A stretch of DNA of 64,000 bases from Haliclystus octoradiatus (taxonomy: Eukaryota > Cnidaria > Staurozoa > Stauromedusae > Haliclystidae). The notes beneath the pieces are model-generated. The model was not told the DNA's origin and ran no database searches. It worked only from the letters and a program-made list of their open reading frames with translations. Within the stretch, counting starts at the first letter, position 1, and every line of letters begins with the position of its first letter. Shown piece after piece: positions 25,047-36,254 of the stretch. The DNA lies in contig OU744448.1 of assembly GCA_916610825.1 (NCBI GenBank), positions 23,725,032 to 23,789,031 on the forward strand, written 5' to 3'. Made by a program: the position numbers and the translations under genes.

Positions 25047-25168
25047 CATGTTTAGTATTGTTTTGATTGTCTGTACAAATGTCCAGCATTGTTTTTGATT
25101 GTCTATACATATGTTCAGCATTGTTTTTGATTGTCTAGATTTGTTTAGCATTGTTTTGATTGTTTAAA
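25047..25168. repeat. Short tandem repeat, ~31-bp unit, 4 copies
   Basis: The phrase GTTTAGTATTGTTTTGATTG and variants ending in TCTGTAC, TCTATAC or TCTAG occur four times in a row. Confidence 0.75.
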
Positions 25169-25377
25169 ATGATTAAAAAATATCTGATTGCGAACATCTT
25201 TCGATTGCTCTATGCAAAAATTTTCAAATGCAAGTGTGCAATAAAGCTTGTAATAAACTCTACAAATTTAAAATGAAATTAATTACATAAAGTGGTCAAA
25301 CCATGAATAAAAACATTCAATTGTATTGGCATTGAATTCAAATCAAGTTGAAGTCAAATCAAATCAACATCAAAAAG

Positions 25378-26079
<702 letters not shown>

Positions 26080-26428
26080 GCAAACCGCGTCGGTGATCAT
26101 ATCATCATTTTTTCATTATTGTTAAACTACTTTTCCGCAGCGCACATTCCAAACTTGTAATACCCTTTTGGGAATCTATAGGCCTTCGACTACCTGAGGT
26201 TTGATTTTACAGTCCTGAAGGAAGTCCTGAGAAAATAAACTGCTTTGCCCGTGTTCGCTTCTTTTGTTATGAAGAAATTTCTATTGTTCTTACCACTAAA
26301 TGATTTCATGTAAAGATTCACTCAATCGATACAGCAATAATATTTACATGCCGATGCCTTTCACTGTGAAAACCAGCTCATTAATTGATTAACAAACTTG
26401 CAATACATATTTATTTATTTCGAACTAT

Positions 26429-26433
26429 GTAGT
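26429..26433. repeat. Target-site duplication GTAGT, left
   Basis: The five bases directly left of the LTR. The same GTAGT directly follows the other LTR at 29922-29926. Confidence 0.9.
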
Positions 26434-26599
26434 TGTCGTATGACAATGATTAAAGATATTCATGAGTCAATGAGTACAACGCGAGATCCAACATAATCTA
26501 ATCTTATTAATAAAGAACATCTACTTTTATAGTCTACATCAAAACGAGGTTAATATAAAGAGGTTATATATACAGGAATAACAATTACGTAATACGACA
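26434..26599 (-). repeat. 3' LTR (element orientation)
   Basis: 166 bp, TG...CA ends with a 7-bp inverted terminus TGTCGTA/TACGACA. By eye it is identical to 29756-29921. It includes an AATAAAG phrase that could serve in RNA processing on the plus strand; its function is unknown. Confidence 0.95.
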
Positions 26600-26600
26600 A

Positions 26601-26610
26601 CTTCCCTTTA
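26601..26610 (-). other. Polypurine tract of the LTR element
   Basis: On the minus strand AAAGGGAAG lies one or two bases before the 3' LTR start. This is the usual place for plus-strand priming. Confidence 0.7.
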
Positions 26611-26688
26611 TCTAAATTAAAGCAAATATTGTTATTACTGATGTTGTCTTTTTACCACATTAATTAATTAATTAATCTATTTTATTTA

Positions 26689-29600
26689 TTAACTATAACC
26701 AAAACGATTTGGTTGACGAACAATTCTTGATGAACGCCGTATTGACATATGTGGTGAAGATATGTTTGAATCAGCTGGTTGAACTGCTGATGATGATGTT
26801 GTATCGGGTGTGGGGCTAGTCCTACTTGTTTGTTCTAAATTGCAGTCTACAGGGGCATTGCCAATTTGATTGTTCGAAGCTAATACTGTTCTCTCCCCCA
26901 ATTTTAACCACGCTGTGTTTGATCCTTTTGCAACAACAAATGCAGCTTTCCGAGAGGGTGTGGAATTTGTTGGCTTATACATTACGATGTCTCCTGGTAC
27001 ATGATCGGAAACAAAAGGGACTCTGAGATTTCTCCCCATTAAAATTTGTGCAGGTGATTCTCCGCGAGCATTCGAAGTAGTTCTGTGTACCAGCAAAATC
27101 TTGTTTAGAAACATATCGAAAGAAACGCGCATATTGCGATGCCAAGCTTTCATAGCACGCTTCACTGTTTGGACCGACCGCTCTGCAAGGCCGTTAGCGC
27201 GAGGGAAATAGGCGGGTGATTCAGATTTGTAGCAACCAGATTTGGCTAGCCATGAAACAATAGCGTCATTGACGAATTCTTGCGCATTATCGGAAACTAA
27301 GTGTTTTGCGACACCGAAACGGGCAAAAAGTGATGAAAATATTCGAATAATATTTGGAGTGGATCGGTCTGGACATCGGAAAGCTTCAATCCAGCCGCTA
27401 CCAGCATCAACAATCATTAAAACATTTCCGATATCTGGAACATGGCCAAAATCCATATGTAATCTTTCCCAAGGGTCAGCTTTTGGCCATTCATGTACTG
27501 ATTTAGCAGTCTTAGGGCGCAAAGTACAGCACTGTTCACAAGAAGATACATAGCGGTCTATGTCACGAGCCATGCCTGGCCACCAAGCACTCTTTGAGAG
27601 AAAGCGCTGGGTTGCATTTATACCTTGGTGGGTAGAATGTGCTTTTTCGAGAATTGAACGGCGGAGCGATGCAGGAATAAAAGCAATAGAACCGAAATAG
27701 ATAACGTCGTTATGTATAGTTAAATTTTGGTTCAAACGCGCAAACGGACGCTCAGCTTCACTGGGATTGGCCCAATTGCCCGAAATAATACGCCCTTTTA
27801 GAGATTGTGCGATGACATCAAGATGAGTAGCATTTTTTAAATCGGAAAAAGCAATAACTGGCTGAAGAAAAGCCTCGTCACAGCTACGTGTGACTTCGAC
27901 AGCAGCAACAATGTCTTCGCGGGAAAGGGTGGAAGACACTGAAAGGCGAGATAATGCATCAGCATGACAAATTTCAGTTCCGGGCCTGTGTTGAATATTA
28001 AAATCAAACGCCATTAAATTTATGGCCCACCGACTGATTCGTGCCGAAGCAGTTTTTGGAATTGGTTGATCAGCACCAAATAATTGGATCAAAGCCTTAT
28101 GATCCGTGATAAGTGTGAAATGACGACCTAAGAGCAGTTGACGCAGCCTTTCTACGCACCAAACAATACCAAGACCTTCCCTTTCAGTTGCAGAGTATTT
28201 TTTTTCAGCTGGAGTAAGGGATTTTGAAATAAAAATAACAGGTTGGCCATCCTGTGTGAGGACACCAGCAATACAATGGTCTGATGCGTCAGTGGTCAAT
28301 GTCGCTTCTTTTAGCAACGAATATGGTTGAACAATTGGTTTACTTGAAAGTTCAGATTTGAGATTTTCAAACGAACGAGCACAATCATTATTCCATTCAA
28401 AAGCGGTTTCTTTTTTGCGTAATAAATTTAGCGGTTTTATTTTGTCTGCAAAGTTTGGTATGAAACGCCCAAAAAAATTCACCAAACCAACAAATGACTC
28501 AATTTCTTTTTTATTTTGAGGAGGACGCATGCTGTTAATTTTATTGACAAGGCGATCATCTGGTTGAATACCAGAAGCTGATATGCGATAGCCCAAAAAC
28601 GAAACTTCAGAAACACGCTGCGTGGATTTTTCCATATTAATAGAAAGCCGCCGGGATTTAAACCGTTCCATTACAGCGTTCAAACGTTTGTTTAAAGATT
28701 CTTCAGTAGTGGCATAAATAAGGACATCATCCTGATAAGCAATTGTGCCCTTTAAACCTTGCAGGACATCTTCAATTACATGTTGAAAAATAGCCGAACT
28801 GTTGCGCATGCCCATTTGTAAGCGGGTTACGCTATAAAGGCCTTTACTAGTGTTGATAATAGATAATTTTCGCGCGTTGGCTACATCGTTGACATCGTCA
28901 TTGGCGTCACTGTCATGGTCCACTGCTACATGATTTACCTTCGCGGTGTCTTTCTTCTTTTTATAACAGCACTGTTCAAGGTGCCCACGTTTGTTGCAAT
29001 AACTGCATCTTTTGTTGAAAGCCGGACAAGCACGCGGAGGGTGTGTCCCATCACAGAATTTGCATTTATGACTGTTTGAAGCTTTGTTGGTTGAGCTTTT
29101 AACATAATTAACGACCACTTTTCCTTCATTAGGTAATGTCGTTCGTTGTAGAAATGTCTGCGTCATATCGTAGAGGCGGACACGTTCTCTTAAATCCTCA
29201 AAAGTAGCCGTTGGCATTAGTCGTATATAATCCAGCAACTCTCTGGTGATTTTGACATCGTTGAAGCAGTTTATAAAAACCAATTTCTTTAACTCTTCTG
29301 ATGGGTCCAATGTTTCTTTGAACCGTGAAAAGTCGCATCTTTCACTTTGATAATTGATTCTAGTGTAGACATCTTCTACTGACTCATCTGGCAATTGTCG
29401 TATTGCTAAAAATGTAGTGCGTTCAGCAATCAAAAAACGCTCTTTTGGCTCTATGTATTTACAAGCGATAGCATAAATGTCAGCAAATGGCATTTGTTCA
29501 AGCTTCTTTGGTGTAACCAATCTTGACAATGTGATATATGATGTCTCTCCACACATTTCTATGAACATATCAGTTTGCTCTAAATACCCGTCTTTGGAAA

Positions 29601-29706
29601 GATCACCATCTTCAAGATGATCGCGACGGCATTTAGCATTAAACGAAGCAAACCAAGCGTTTGCTTTCTCGACATCATCTAAGACTAAAATTCTTTTTCG
29701 GTCCAT
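26689..29706 (-). CDS. Gag-Pol fusion, protease and N-terminal RT missing
   Basis: 1005 residues from an ATG 50 bp inside the 5' LTR. Residues 1-200 are gag-like. Two zinc knuckles follow (CKFCDGTH..C and CSYCNKRGH..CC, about 215-250). At about 275-285 the sequence jumps into the middle of reverse transcriptase (GLYSVTRLQMGMRNSSAIFQ, then YQDDVLIY). The aspartic protease DTG/DSG motif and the RT motifs before this, with the first catalytic Asp, are absent. RNase H (TTDASDH, TDHKAL), integrase HHCC (HSTHQG...CEQCC) and the DD35E core (MDFGH, SDNAQEF, NGLAERS) follow intact. Complete relatives are usually several hundred residues longer. The deletion is in frame, so a fusion protein could still be made. 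Confidence 0.9.
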   Translation of the reverse strand: MDRKRILVLDDVEKANAWFASFNAKCRRDHLEDGDLSKDGYLEQTDMFIEMCGETSYITLSRLVTPKKLEQMPFADIYAIACKYIEPKERFLIAERTTFLAIRQLPDESVEDVYTRINYQSERCDFSRFKETLDPSEELKKLVFINCFNDVKITRELLDYIRLMPTATFEDLRERVRLYDMTQTFLQRTTLPNEGKVVVNYVKSSTNKASNSHKCKFCDGTHPPRACPAFNKRCSYCNKRGHLEQCCYKKKKDTAKVNHVAVDHDSDANDDVNDVANARKLSIINTSKGLYSVTRLQMGMRNSSAIFQHVIEDVLQGLKGTIAYQDDVLIYATTEESLNKRLNAVMERFKSRRLSINMEKSTQRVSEVSFLGYRISASGIQPDDRLVNKINSMRPPQNKKEIESFVGLVNFFGRFIPNFADKIKPLNLLRKKETAFEWNNDCARSFENLKSELSSKPIVQPYSLLKEATLTTDASDHCIAGVLTQDGQPVIFISKSLTPAEKKYSATEREGLGIVWCVERLRQLLLGRHFTLITDHKALIQLFGADQPIPKTASARISRWAINLMAFDFNIQHRPGTEICHADALSRLSVSSTLSREDIVAAVEVTRSCDEAFLQPVIAFSDLKNATHLDVIAQSLKGRIISGNWANPSEAERPFARLNQNLTIHNDVIYFGSIAFIPASLRRSILEKAHSTHQGINATQRFLSKSAWWPGMARDIDRYVSSCEQCCTLRPKTAKSVHEWPKADPWERLHMDFGHVPDIGNVLMIVDAGSGWIEAFRCPDRSTPNIIRIFSSLFARFGVAKHLVSDNAQEFVNDAIVSWLAKSGCYKSESPAYFPRANGLAERSVQTVKRAMKAWHRNMRVSFDMFLNKILLVHRTTSNARGESPAQILMGRNLRVPFVSDHVPGDIVMYKPTNSTPSRKAAFVVAKGSNTAWLKLGERTVLASNNQIGNAPVDCNLEQTSRTSPTPDTTSSSAVQPADSNISSPHMSIRRSSRIVRQPNRFGYS

Positions 29707-29735
29707 CGCAATGTCAGCGAAGATTCTTTGTACTT

Positions 29736-29752
29736 TATAACTCGCAGCGCCA
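29736..29752 (-). other. Candidate primer-binding site
   Basis: On the minus strand, three bases after the 5' LTR, the sequence TGGCGCTGCGAG starts with the TGG expected from a tRNA 3' CCA. I cannot name the tRNA. Confidence 0.6.
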
Positions 29753-29755
29753 ATT

Positions 29756-29921
29756 TGTCGTATGACAATGATTAAAGATATTCATGAGTCAATGAGTACA
29801 ACGCGAGATCCAACATAATCTAATCTTATTAATAAAGAACATCTACTTTTATAGTCTACATCAAAACGAGGTTAATATAAAGAGGTTATATATACAGGAA
29901 TAACAATTACGTAATACGACA
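29756..29921 (-). repeat. 5' LTR (element orientation)
   Basis: 166 bp, by eye identical to the other LTR. It is followed on the right by the target duplication GTAGT (29922-29926). Confidence 0.95.
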
Positions 29922-29926
29922 GTAGT

Positions 29927-30455
29927 CAACATACCATTTACTTATATATAACCTATATTTATTCAATTGAAAAGTGTGGTAGGCTACAATAGAGTATCAA
30001 TCTCATTTTTACTATACTTCATAAGTAAGTAAGGATTATAATTATCAAAGCTAAAATGCATAATCAGTTTGTTCTGCATTTTTAATTCCTTTTCATGACT
30101 CTTTTGTTTCATTGACATTCTCTTATGACAAGCTTCACTGCAGGCTACTAAAGGGAGCGAAGCGACCTCTTTGTGGAAGCCTAAGGCTGACTGACCCGGG
30201 CGCAGGCTGCAAAGTGCAGGCTGCAAGCCGCAGGCTTGTTTGATATTAATTGTTTAGTATTTTTGTGATCAGTTGGATTAATTTTAGAATTATTCTGAAC
30301 TGATTTTGATTGTTAAGATTGCGTAATATGGTTGAAAATACATATTTCCGAGAAACTGTTGGACGTACCAAATCAAACCACGCTTGCCATCCTGCCAATG
30401 GAAAGAATTTGGTGCTTGGCTTAAGGCCCTATTATCACGGTCGATTGAACTATTC
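29927..30455. other. Intronic sequence with a GCAGGCT cluster
   Basis: A small GC-rich patch at 30145-30240 repeats GCAGGCTGCAA-like heptamers, and a GCGAAGCGACC phrase lies nearby. It may be a degenerate tandem repeat. No coding sequence is recognised. Confidence 0.4.
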
Positions 30456-31043
30456 TTAGACAATCAACAGTTGAGAAGAGCATTGTCTATCTGACTTGTC
30501 ATAAAAATATGCGAAGAACATACTAATAGTTGTGGCATGCCAGTGCTCACAAATTGACATCATGGCCTAGCATGCAAAAGATCAGCTGGTCGATCTTCGA
30601 GGCATTCCGAAGTCAACAGCATTATCCACCGATCATTTTCCTCAGCTCACATTCCATCTACAGTAGAGCCAGCAGGATTTTCAAGAGAAGATGGAAAGCG
30701 ACCTGATGGTATGACCCAAATTCCTTGGAAGAAAGGTAAACGTTTGGCATGGGACTTCACATGTGCAGACACCCTATCTATATCAAATCAAATTTTATCT
30801 AATCCACAAGCAGGCTCAATGGTAAGTAGAGTAGAAATACGAAACTTCAAAAATATACAAGCCTCTCAAACAGATACCATGCCCAACCCATTGGAATCGG
30901 CACACTATGTCCTTTTGGTAACGAAGCAAAACATTTCCTCTGAGAACTCGGATCCATGTTTATCAAGACAACTGGAAAGAAAGGAGAGAGATCATTTTCT
31001 ATCCAAAGCATCAGTATTGCAATACAAGGTGGGAATGGTATGA
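30456..31043 (+). pseudogene. C-terminal endonuclease-like region of a retroelement
   Basis: One continuous frame with two in-frame TGAs (30492-30494 and 30555-30557). After the second stop it reads HHGLACKRSAGRSSRHSEVN, then SIIHRSFSSAHIPSTVEPAG, then DGKRPDGMTQIPWKKGKRLA and WDFTCADT. A Cys/His cluster followed by R-P-D-G and, about 15 residues later, W-D-x-T is the layout of the restriction-enzyme-like (PD-(D/E)XK) endonuclease at the end of some retroelement polyproteins. From memory, very similar blocks are common in predicted retroelement proteins of corals and echinoderms. The reverse transcriptase itself is not present upstream. The last ~60 residues are less clear. It is an inactive relic in sense orientation. 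Confidence 0.6.
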
Positions 31044-33052
31044 GTATTATGGGAACATTGGAGCATGGTCAACCACTTGACGAATTCTTTTATTTTAATC
31101 AAAACTCTTAACTTTAGATTAGTAGGACTTTTTGTTTATTGTTTTCTATAACTAGATTTAATATTTAATAACTTTTAGTTTGAAATATGTATATACATAT
31201 AGACATTTGTAATTTACTTTATAAGTTTTAAAAATTTGAAATATATCTGTTTGATTAGATATGCAGTAATTTCAAAAGGAAAATCGCTTGTGAGGAGGTA
31301 TCAACAAGGATAAAAGTGCAGGGAAATGTAATATCATTTTTGAAGTTGCATGTTATTAGATGGAAAAAGTTGAATTTGATGAAACATTCAGGAGTAATGG
31401 ATCATAAAAAGACATTGTGGATCATAGTTATTGTTTTTCAAGTCACATTTTCAGAGAGCATGGCGTATTTCAATCAAGTTGTAATCATGCAAGGGATCGA
31501 AGAAATCAGAAATATTTTACGAAAGCATGTATTTATGGCTGCATGTACTGTTGAGATGTTTGTTGTTCCTTTGAAAATTGATCGATGCCGTCAATTTGAA
31601 TGTTTTTCACTCTCTGCCACTGACTCCATTTACGTGAAATAATTTGAAATAAAACCAGAGATCGAGAGACAGATAATCGTTGTAACAGAGTAAAAAATTT
31701 CACATCTATTTTTTCAAATAAACAGTTTATTCAGTTTAATATTTCTATTCCAAAAAAATTTCCATCTGCTATTCTCAATGTAAAAGGTTTTATCAAATTA
31801 TCTAATTCATATATTAAACTAAAGAATAATTCTATTATTTCAAATATTCTAAAACCCTTTGGAAATGTCATTACGAGATATCTATTGAAAGATTGTTCGA
31901 ATTGAGAATATTATACTGGTTTTCAATTCAATTATGTGAAATCTTAAGTAGAACACACAATAATTGAATAAAATATTTACGTGGTTTAATTTGATTTCCT
32001 AATTGAATATTTCTTTCACCTTAACTTGATTGACCTAAATTCAGTTCTTCCTTACGATTTTCTTATTTCAGATATTGTGGATCTCTACTCCCTTGGTGTT
32101 GGGGTACATTACATCAACATCAACTCATTACGTGTTTCAATGAAGAAAAGAACGGATTCTCGCAATAACTATAGTCAGTAATAGTGAGATATTTTGGATA
32201 TCATAGTGTCTCACGTTTTGAAACAAAATGGAAATGCGAATTTTTTTTCCACAATAGAGTTTGACCTTCACGTTCTGAGGACATTTATATTTATATTTAT
32301 ATCTTTTTACTTTGTTCCATTAAATACTTATAACTGTTCATTCGTATCCTGCTATTTATTTTCATTATTGTATTATTTATTCCACAAAGTACTATATACC
32401 TTCAATGCTGTAACTTCTTATTTCTAACACTTCTCTTGTGAAGTTCTTTAGTCGCTAGCACGTAATTAATACATCAGCAGGATTACCGTGTTGCTACACA
32501 ATGCTGCTTGGGGCTTCAATTTTTTAACTCCACAAACCTAAGTTTAAGTTTTAAATTTCAAATCTATTTTGTGTCACATTCATCCTTGCGTATCAACACG
32601 ATAACGTGATAAGAATGTGCTGTCCGCAGATAAATGTAAAACGGGAAAAGTTCCAACTTTGAAGGCATAAATCTCTTTTCGGAATATGCGATACAATGGC
32701 TAACTTAGCTGACTTAGTTAATTAACGTTGCCAACTTAACTAACGTAACTTAAGATATGGATTCAATTGTCTGAGCAAGAGCTTGAACCAGAACTCAGCA
32801 TTGACAATCATAATTAATTAATCATTTAACACAATTAATCATAATCCAACATCCTTTGATATGCCGTGATTTGATATATGGATCCAACTCAATGACCTAA
32901 TCAGAAAGAGAGCAACTATTGAAAGAGGAGTATGATTTAGAATAATCTGCATAATAGTTACAGATTAGCTTTAAATTACATTTTCATTGCCAAGTCTAAT
33001 TCACATTATTGACAATGAGTCAATGATCCCATTGAATTTTTGTTTTTCGTAG
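31044..33052 (+). other. Intronic sequence, nothing recognised
   Basis: The open frame at 31316-31642 has no domain or acceptable splice-bounded structure. I searched for the missing N-terminal fibrinogen exon (CDM...GGW) and did not find it. Confidence 0.4.
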
Positions 33053-33322
33053 AGTTTATTCCAATACAAAATCGAGAAACTGGTGAAACATCATTTAATC
33101 GAAGCTGGGAAGAGTATAAATACGGATTCGGGGATCTCTCTAGTGACTTCTGGATTGGAAATGAAAACATTCATCAATTAACAGCATTGTTAACTTTTCA
33201 ATTTGCAAGAATTGACGGATGGAATGAGAACGAACGTGCAATGGTTTTTTACAATGGATTTCACGTTACTGATGAAAACGATGACTACCAGCTGGAGGCA
33301 TTCTTCAGATTACGAGGTTCAG
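33053..33322 (+). CDS. Exon 4: fibrinogen C-terminal domain, middle part
   Basis: Bounded by TTTTTCGTAG and TCAG|GTATTT. It encodes the central part of a fibrinogen-related domain: IQNRETGETSFNRSWEEYKY, then GFGDLSSDFWIGNENIHQLT, then a strand-rich stretch to DDYQLEAFFRLRGS. In ficolins, techylectins and tenascins this domain binds acetylated sugars or protein ligands outside the cell. Entry is in phase 1 (an ?AG codon), or in phase 0 if the acceptor is two bases further on. Exit is in phase 1 and fits exon 5 exactly. The expected N-terminal portion up to GGW is not in this exon. Confidence 0.85.
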
Positions 33323-33689
33323 GTATTTATATGTACTGTTATTTATTGCTATTTCAAACAAATTACATTCTCTAGACTATGAATTATGATAAGCCAACGA
33401 ATGAAAATGAGACATTTATATTTGCTACTAGCAGTTTCACGCCTTTCTTTCGATCATCAGGCAATTTAATCTATGAAAAATAAAGTGATACCTTCTGTGT
33501 AAATGAAAACAGATCATTCTATTGTTAATTTTTCTATTGTTTCTATTAGTAATTACATTGATTTCAAGGCAAACTGTTTCTGTTTATTTAGATGTATTGA
33601 AGTTTGATAATTAAAATTTATTTTTGTGCCGGCATTTATTGATCATCTCTGTTTACTTTTTTGAAAAATTTTGTTAGAACATATAGTGT

Positions 33690-34101
33690 GGTACTTTTCA
33701 CCGGGACAGAGTTCATATGTTTCTGGTTTTTGTTTTTTTGTATGCCGTAGCAAATGATAGTATAGACCAATCGATGGTGTAGTTTTTCTTGTCGTTATTT
33801 GGTTTCATGATTTGTTTTGATAACTCAGTTGAGTTTATGTATTTTCATTTTCTAAATGAGTATCTTTATGTGAATGTTTCTTCTATCAGTCAGATATAAA
33901 TTTGTTCTTCCACAGATTGGTTACATTAGCGTTGTAGACGACGCATGTTTTGAGGCTGTTGTTTTCTAATGAGCATACCGATTTATTTTTGCAGTTACAT
34001 GATTGCTCTGTGATTTTATTGTTATGGCTTTTTAGAATTGCTTTCATGTTCTTTGTGCAGCTATTTTTTTGCAGTTCTTTGTACTCTTTGTTTTCACCCA
34101 C
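33690..34101 (-). pseudogene. GIY-YIG endonuclease relic of a Penelope-like element (type 1)
   Basis: The minus-strand frame from 34101 has CNCKNKSVCSLENNSLKTCV then VYNANVT. After the stop near 33886, shifted frames continue with NLYLTDRRNIHIK and, further on, NSTELSKQI and KNYTIDWSILSFATAY. This cysteine-rich block followed by a YIGLT-like strand, an F-K-x-R helix and an STELSK...W motif is the pattern I recall for the GIY-YIG domain at the C-terminus of Penelope-type retroelements. Several frameshifts and stops make it inactive. No reverse transcriptase is visible nearby. Confidence 0.55.
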
Positions 34102-34119
34102 GTGACAATTTTACTAAAA

Positions 34120-34550
34120 TTTTCTGTTGGCGGCCATGTTGGTGTACTCGCAGCTTAGCGAGATTACAATTGCATTATCAAATGCAATGTTTTCTAATAA
34201 TCCTGGATTAGTTTACACCGTGAATATCTCTTCATTCGTAATACACACGATTATGATTTTTTTTTTCTACTTTGCATCGTTCGAAATGGTTAGTGAAAGG
34301 TTTTAATCATTCTGTAACATCACTATTGGAGGTGAAAATTCTAAGATAGTTTTTGTTGTGTTTTGACCGTGAGATATTCTAAACCGACATTTCAGGTTTT
34401 GTTGGCGACTTCGAAAAGACAGTATTATATATTTGTTGTTTATATTGTTTTCTGGAGTTATTTACTACATTAAACTGATAAGTCAGTCGTCATGGTTTAT
34501 TGGGAATAAATTCTTCTAAAGACTATTTTATACCAGTTTGTCCATATTTA
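34120..34550 (+). repeat. Direct repeat, unit 1
   Basis: Starts near GGCGGCCATG and includes CAGCTTAGCGAGATTACAAT and TCATTCTGTAACATCACTAT. The same order recurs at 35150-35570 with moderate divergence and small indels, ending near ACCAGTTTGTCCAT. Confidence 0.85.
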
Positions 34551-35149
34551 TGGTTTGTCAAACCATTGTCAAACTATTTTCATACCATCACACTGAACCG
34601 ACGAACTACAAACATCATCAAAGCTACTGGGCTCACCTAAACATCGTGAGTTATAACTCACAATTAGTGTATGGGTTGGTACACATGATCTGCCAGGAAA
34701 CAAAGATCTCTCTAAGCTGCTGCCAGCCCCAGTTTCGACTAGATAGAGCACACTTGAATGTCAAATGGGACAATGGATGATTAACAGAACAATTTACTTA
34801 TTTTGGTTGTTAGAACATTTTTGTATTAGAAGTCGCTTACTAGTAATATTCAAATCAATAGTCAGTAGCAACAATTTATCAATATTATTTGGAACGACTT
34901 TTCGGTCAGATAGAACTTCTGCCATTTTCAAATGAAATACAAACAAATTTTCTACATAATTATACATATTTTCATTTATCCACAAACCGGGTAAGCTTGC
35001 AGCTTTTTGACTCATGGTTACGTAAGTGACCTTGAGTCTATCCTGTCATGGTAGAAACGTTGATTTTCTCATTTCATTTTTGACTCAACTCTTTTGTTCT
35101 TTTGAAATAACGTTCAACATACTGCTTTGCGTGCTAACGATTGCAATTA
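34551..35149. other. Spacer between the two direct repeats
   Basis: About 600 bp with no recognisable gene. Confidence 0.4.
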
Positions 35150-35570
35150 ATGTTTTCCGTTGCCCGCCATGATGGTCGACTTGCAGCTTAGCGAGATTAC
35201 AATTGCATTAATAAATGAAATGTTTTCTAATGCTCCTGCATTAGTTTACATCGTGATTATCTCTTCATTGGTAGAACACATGATTGTTTTCTTCTTCTCG
35301 TCATTTGAATTGGTTAATGAAAGGTTGTAATCATTCTGTAACATCACTATTTGAGGTGAACTTCGTAGATAATTTTTGTTGTATTTTAACCGTGAGAACT
35401 TTTAAACCGACAATTCATCATTTGTTCGGGGGCTTGGACAAGACAGTATTGTATATTTATTGTTTATATTGTTTTCTGAAGTTATTTCTTACATTAAACT
35501 GCTAAGCCAGTTGTCATGATTTTATTTGGAATAAATTCTAAAGACTATTTAAACCAGTTTGTCCATGCGA
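35150..35570 (+). repeat. Direct repeat, unit 2
   Basis: Diverged copy of 34120-34550, with shared blocks CAGCTTAGCGAGATTACAAT and ACATCACTATTTGAGGTGAA-like sequence. It may be a segmental duplication or two copies of one interspersed family. Confidence 0.85.
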
Positions 35571-35840
35571 CAACAATAACAAGGCGATACCCTGAACGAG
35601 AAATTTCACATCATTTACTGTAGGTCAAAAAATTGCGCTAGGCCCCTAGTATAATTAGTGAGAAATAAATATTCTTCTGTTAATAGTTTTCATGATTATT
35701 TGTTGTTTCCATTCTTTAAAGTTTTTTATTAAATTTTTTTAATTCTGCTGCGACATCAGCTTAAGATGAGACAATTTCGCACGTCATTTACAATTCACAC
35801 CTGTATTATAAGTAGTGAAAATCACTACATTTATTCTAAG

Positions 35841-35912
35841 TTGGTATGGTCTAGGGGTGGAGCGTCTGCATCAGGCGCATAGGGTTGGAGTTCAATTCCA
35901 ACGGTCTACACT
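35841..35912 (+). ncRNA. tRNA-like sequence (pseudo-tRNA or SINE head)
   Basis: An A-box-like TGGTCTAGGGG and a B-box-like GAGTTCAATTCC sit at tRNA spacing. A five-pair anticodon stem (GCGTC/GGCGC) closes the loop TGCATCA, and the T-stem TTGGA/TCCAA is perfect. The acceptor stem does not pair and position 33 is G rather than T, so a working tRNA is unlikely. TTTT terminators follow soon after. A T-rich tract (35930-36180) lies downstream. Confidence 0.5.
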
Positions 35913-35929
35913 AACACTTTTCCCTTTTC

Positions 35930-36190
35930 TTACTTGATTTATTACTTGGATATGTTTTTCTTTATATTATTATATTATTCGGATATAGTTTTAATTTATT
36001 TTATTTTATTTGATTGAAGTTAATTTTTTTATTTGATCTGATTTTATATCATTCGATTGGATTGATTTTACTTTTTTGAATTTGATTTGATTAAATTTTT
36101 CTTCGCATGATGATTTGATTGATTGGATATTCTATTGAATTTGATTTTAATTGGTTTATTTTGATTATTATGTCATTCACCATGAGTCTG
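35930..36190. repeat. Low-complexity TTGATT/TTTTATT tract
   Basis: Irregular GATTGGATT, TTTGATTTGATT and ATTTTATTTT repeats with no coding potential. Confidence 0.6.
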
Positions 36191-36254
36191 AGCGTAGCGG
36201 AGCTAATTTTTTCACCTGGGTGGTTGGTATTTTCGTTAGTATTTTGAAGCTTGT

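Larger units (their letters stand above)
26434..29921 (-). mobile_element. Ty3/gypsy-type LTR retrotransposon, internally deleted
   Basis: This 3488-bp element has two LTRs of 166 bp that appear identical, each with TGTCGTA...TACGACA ends, and a perfect 5-bp target duplication (GTAGT). One minus-strand frame joins gag to pol. The LTRs are very short and the coding part lacks protease and the first part of reverse transcriptase, so this copy is non-autonomous. Identical LTRs indicate a recent insertion. It lies antisense within an intron of the PAN-TSP1-fibrinogen gene. Confidence 0.95.

Noticed and set aside
26190-26300. Possible exon after TTTTACAG encoding PEGSPEKINCFARVRFFCYE, considered as the missing fibrinogen N-terminus
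   Set aside because: It lacks the CDM...GGW motif and has no suitable donor, so I could not support it.
31316-31642. 108-residue plus-strand frame
   Set aside because: No domain, no splice support and irregular composition; probably chance in an AT-rich intron.
32691-32760. GTTGCCAACTTAACTAACGTAACTTAAG-type repeats and other small palindromes
   Set aside because: Short AT-rich direct and inverted phrases expected at this base composition.
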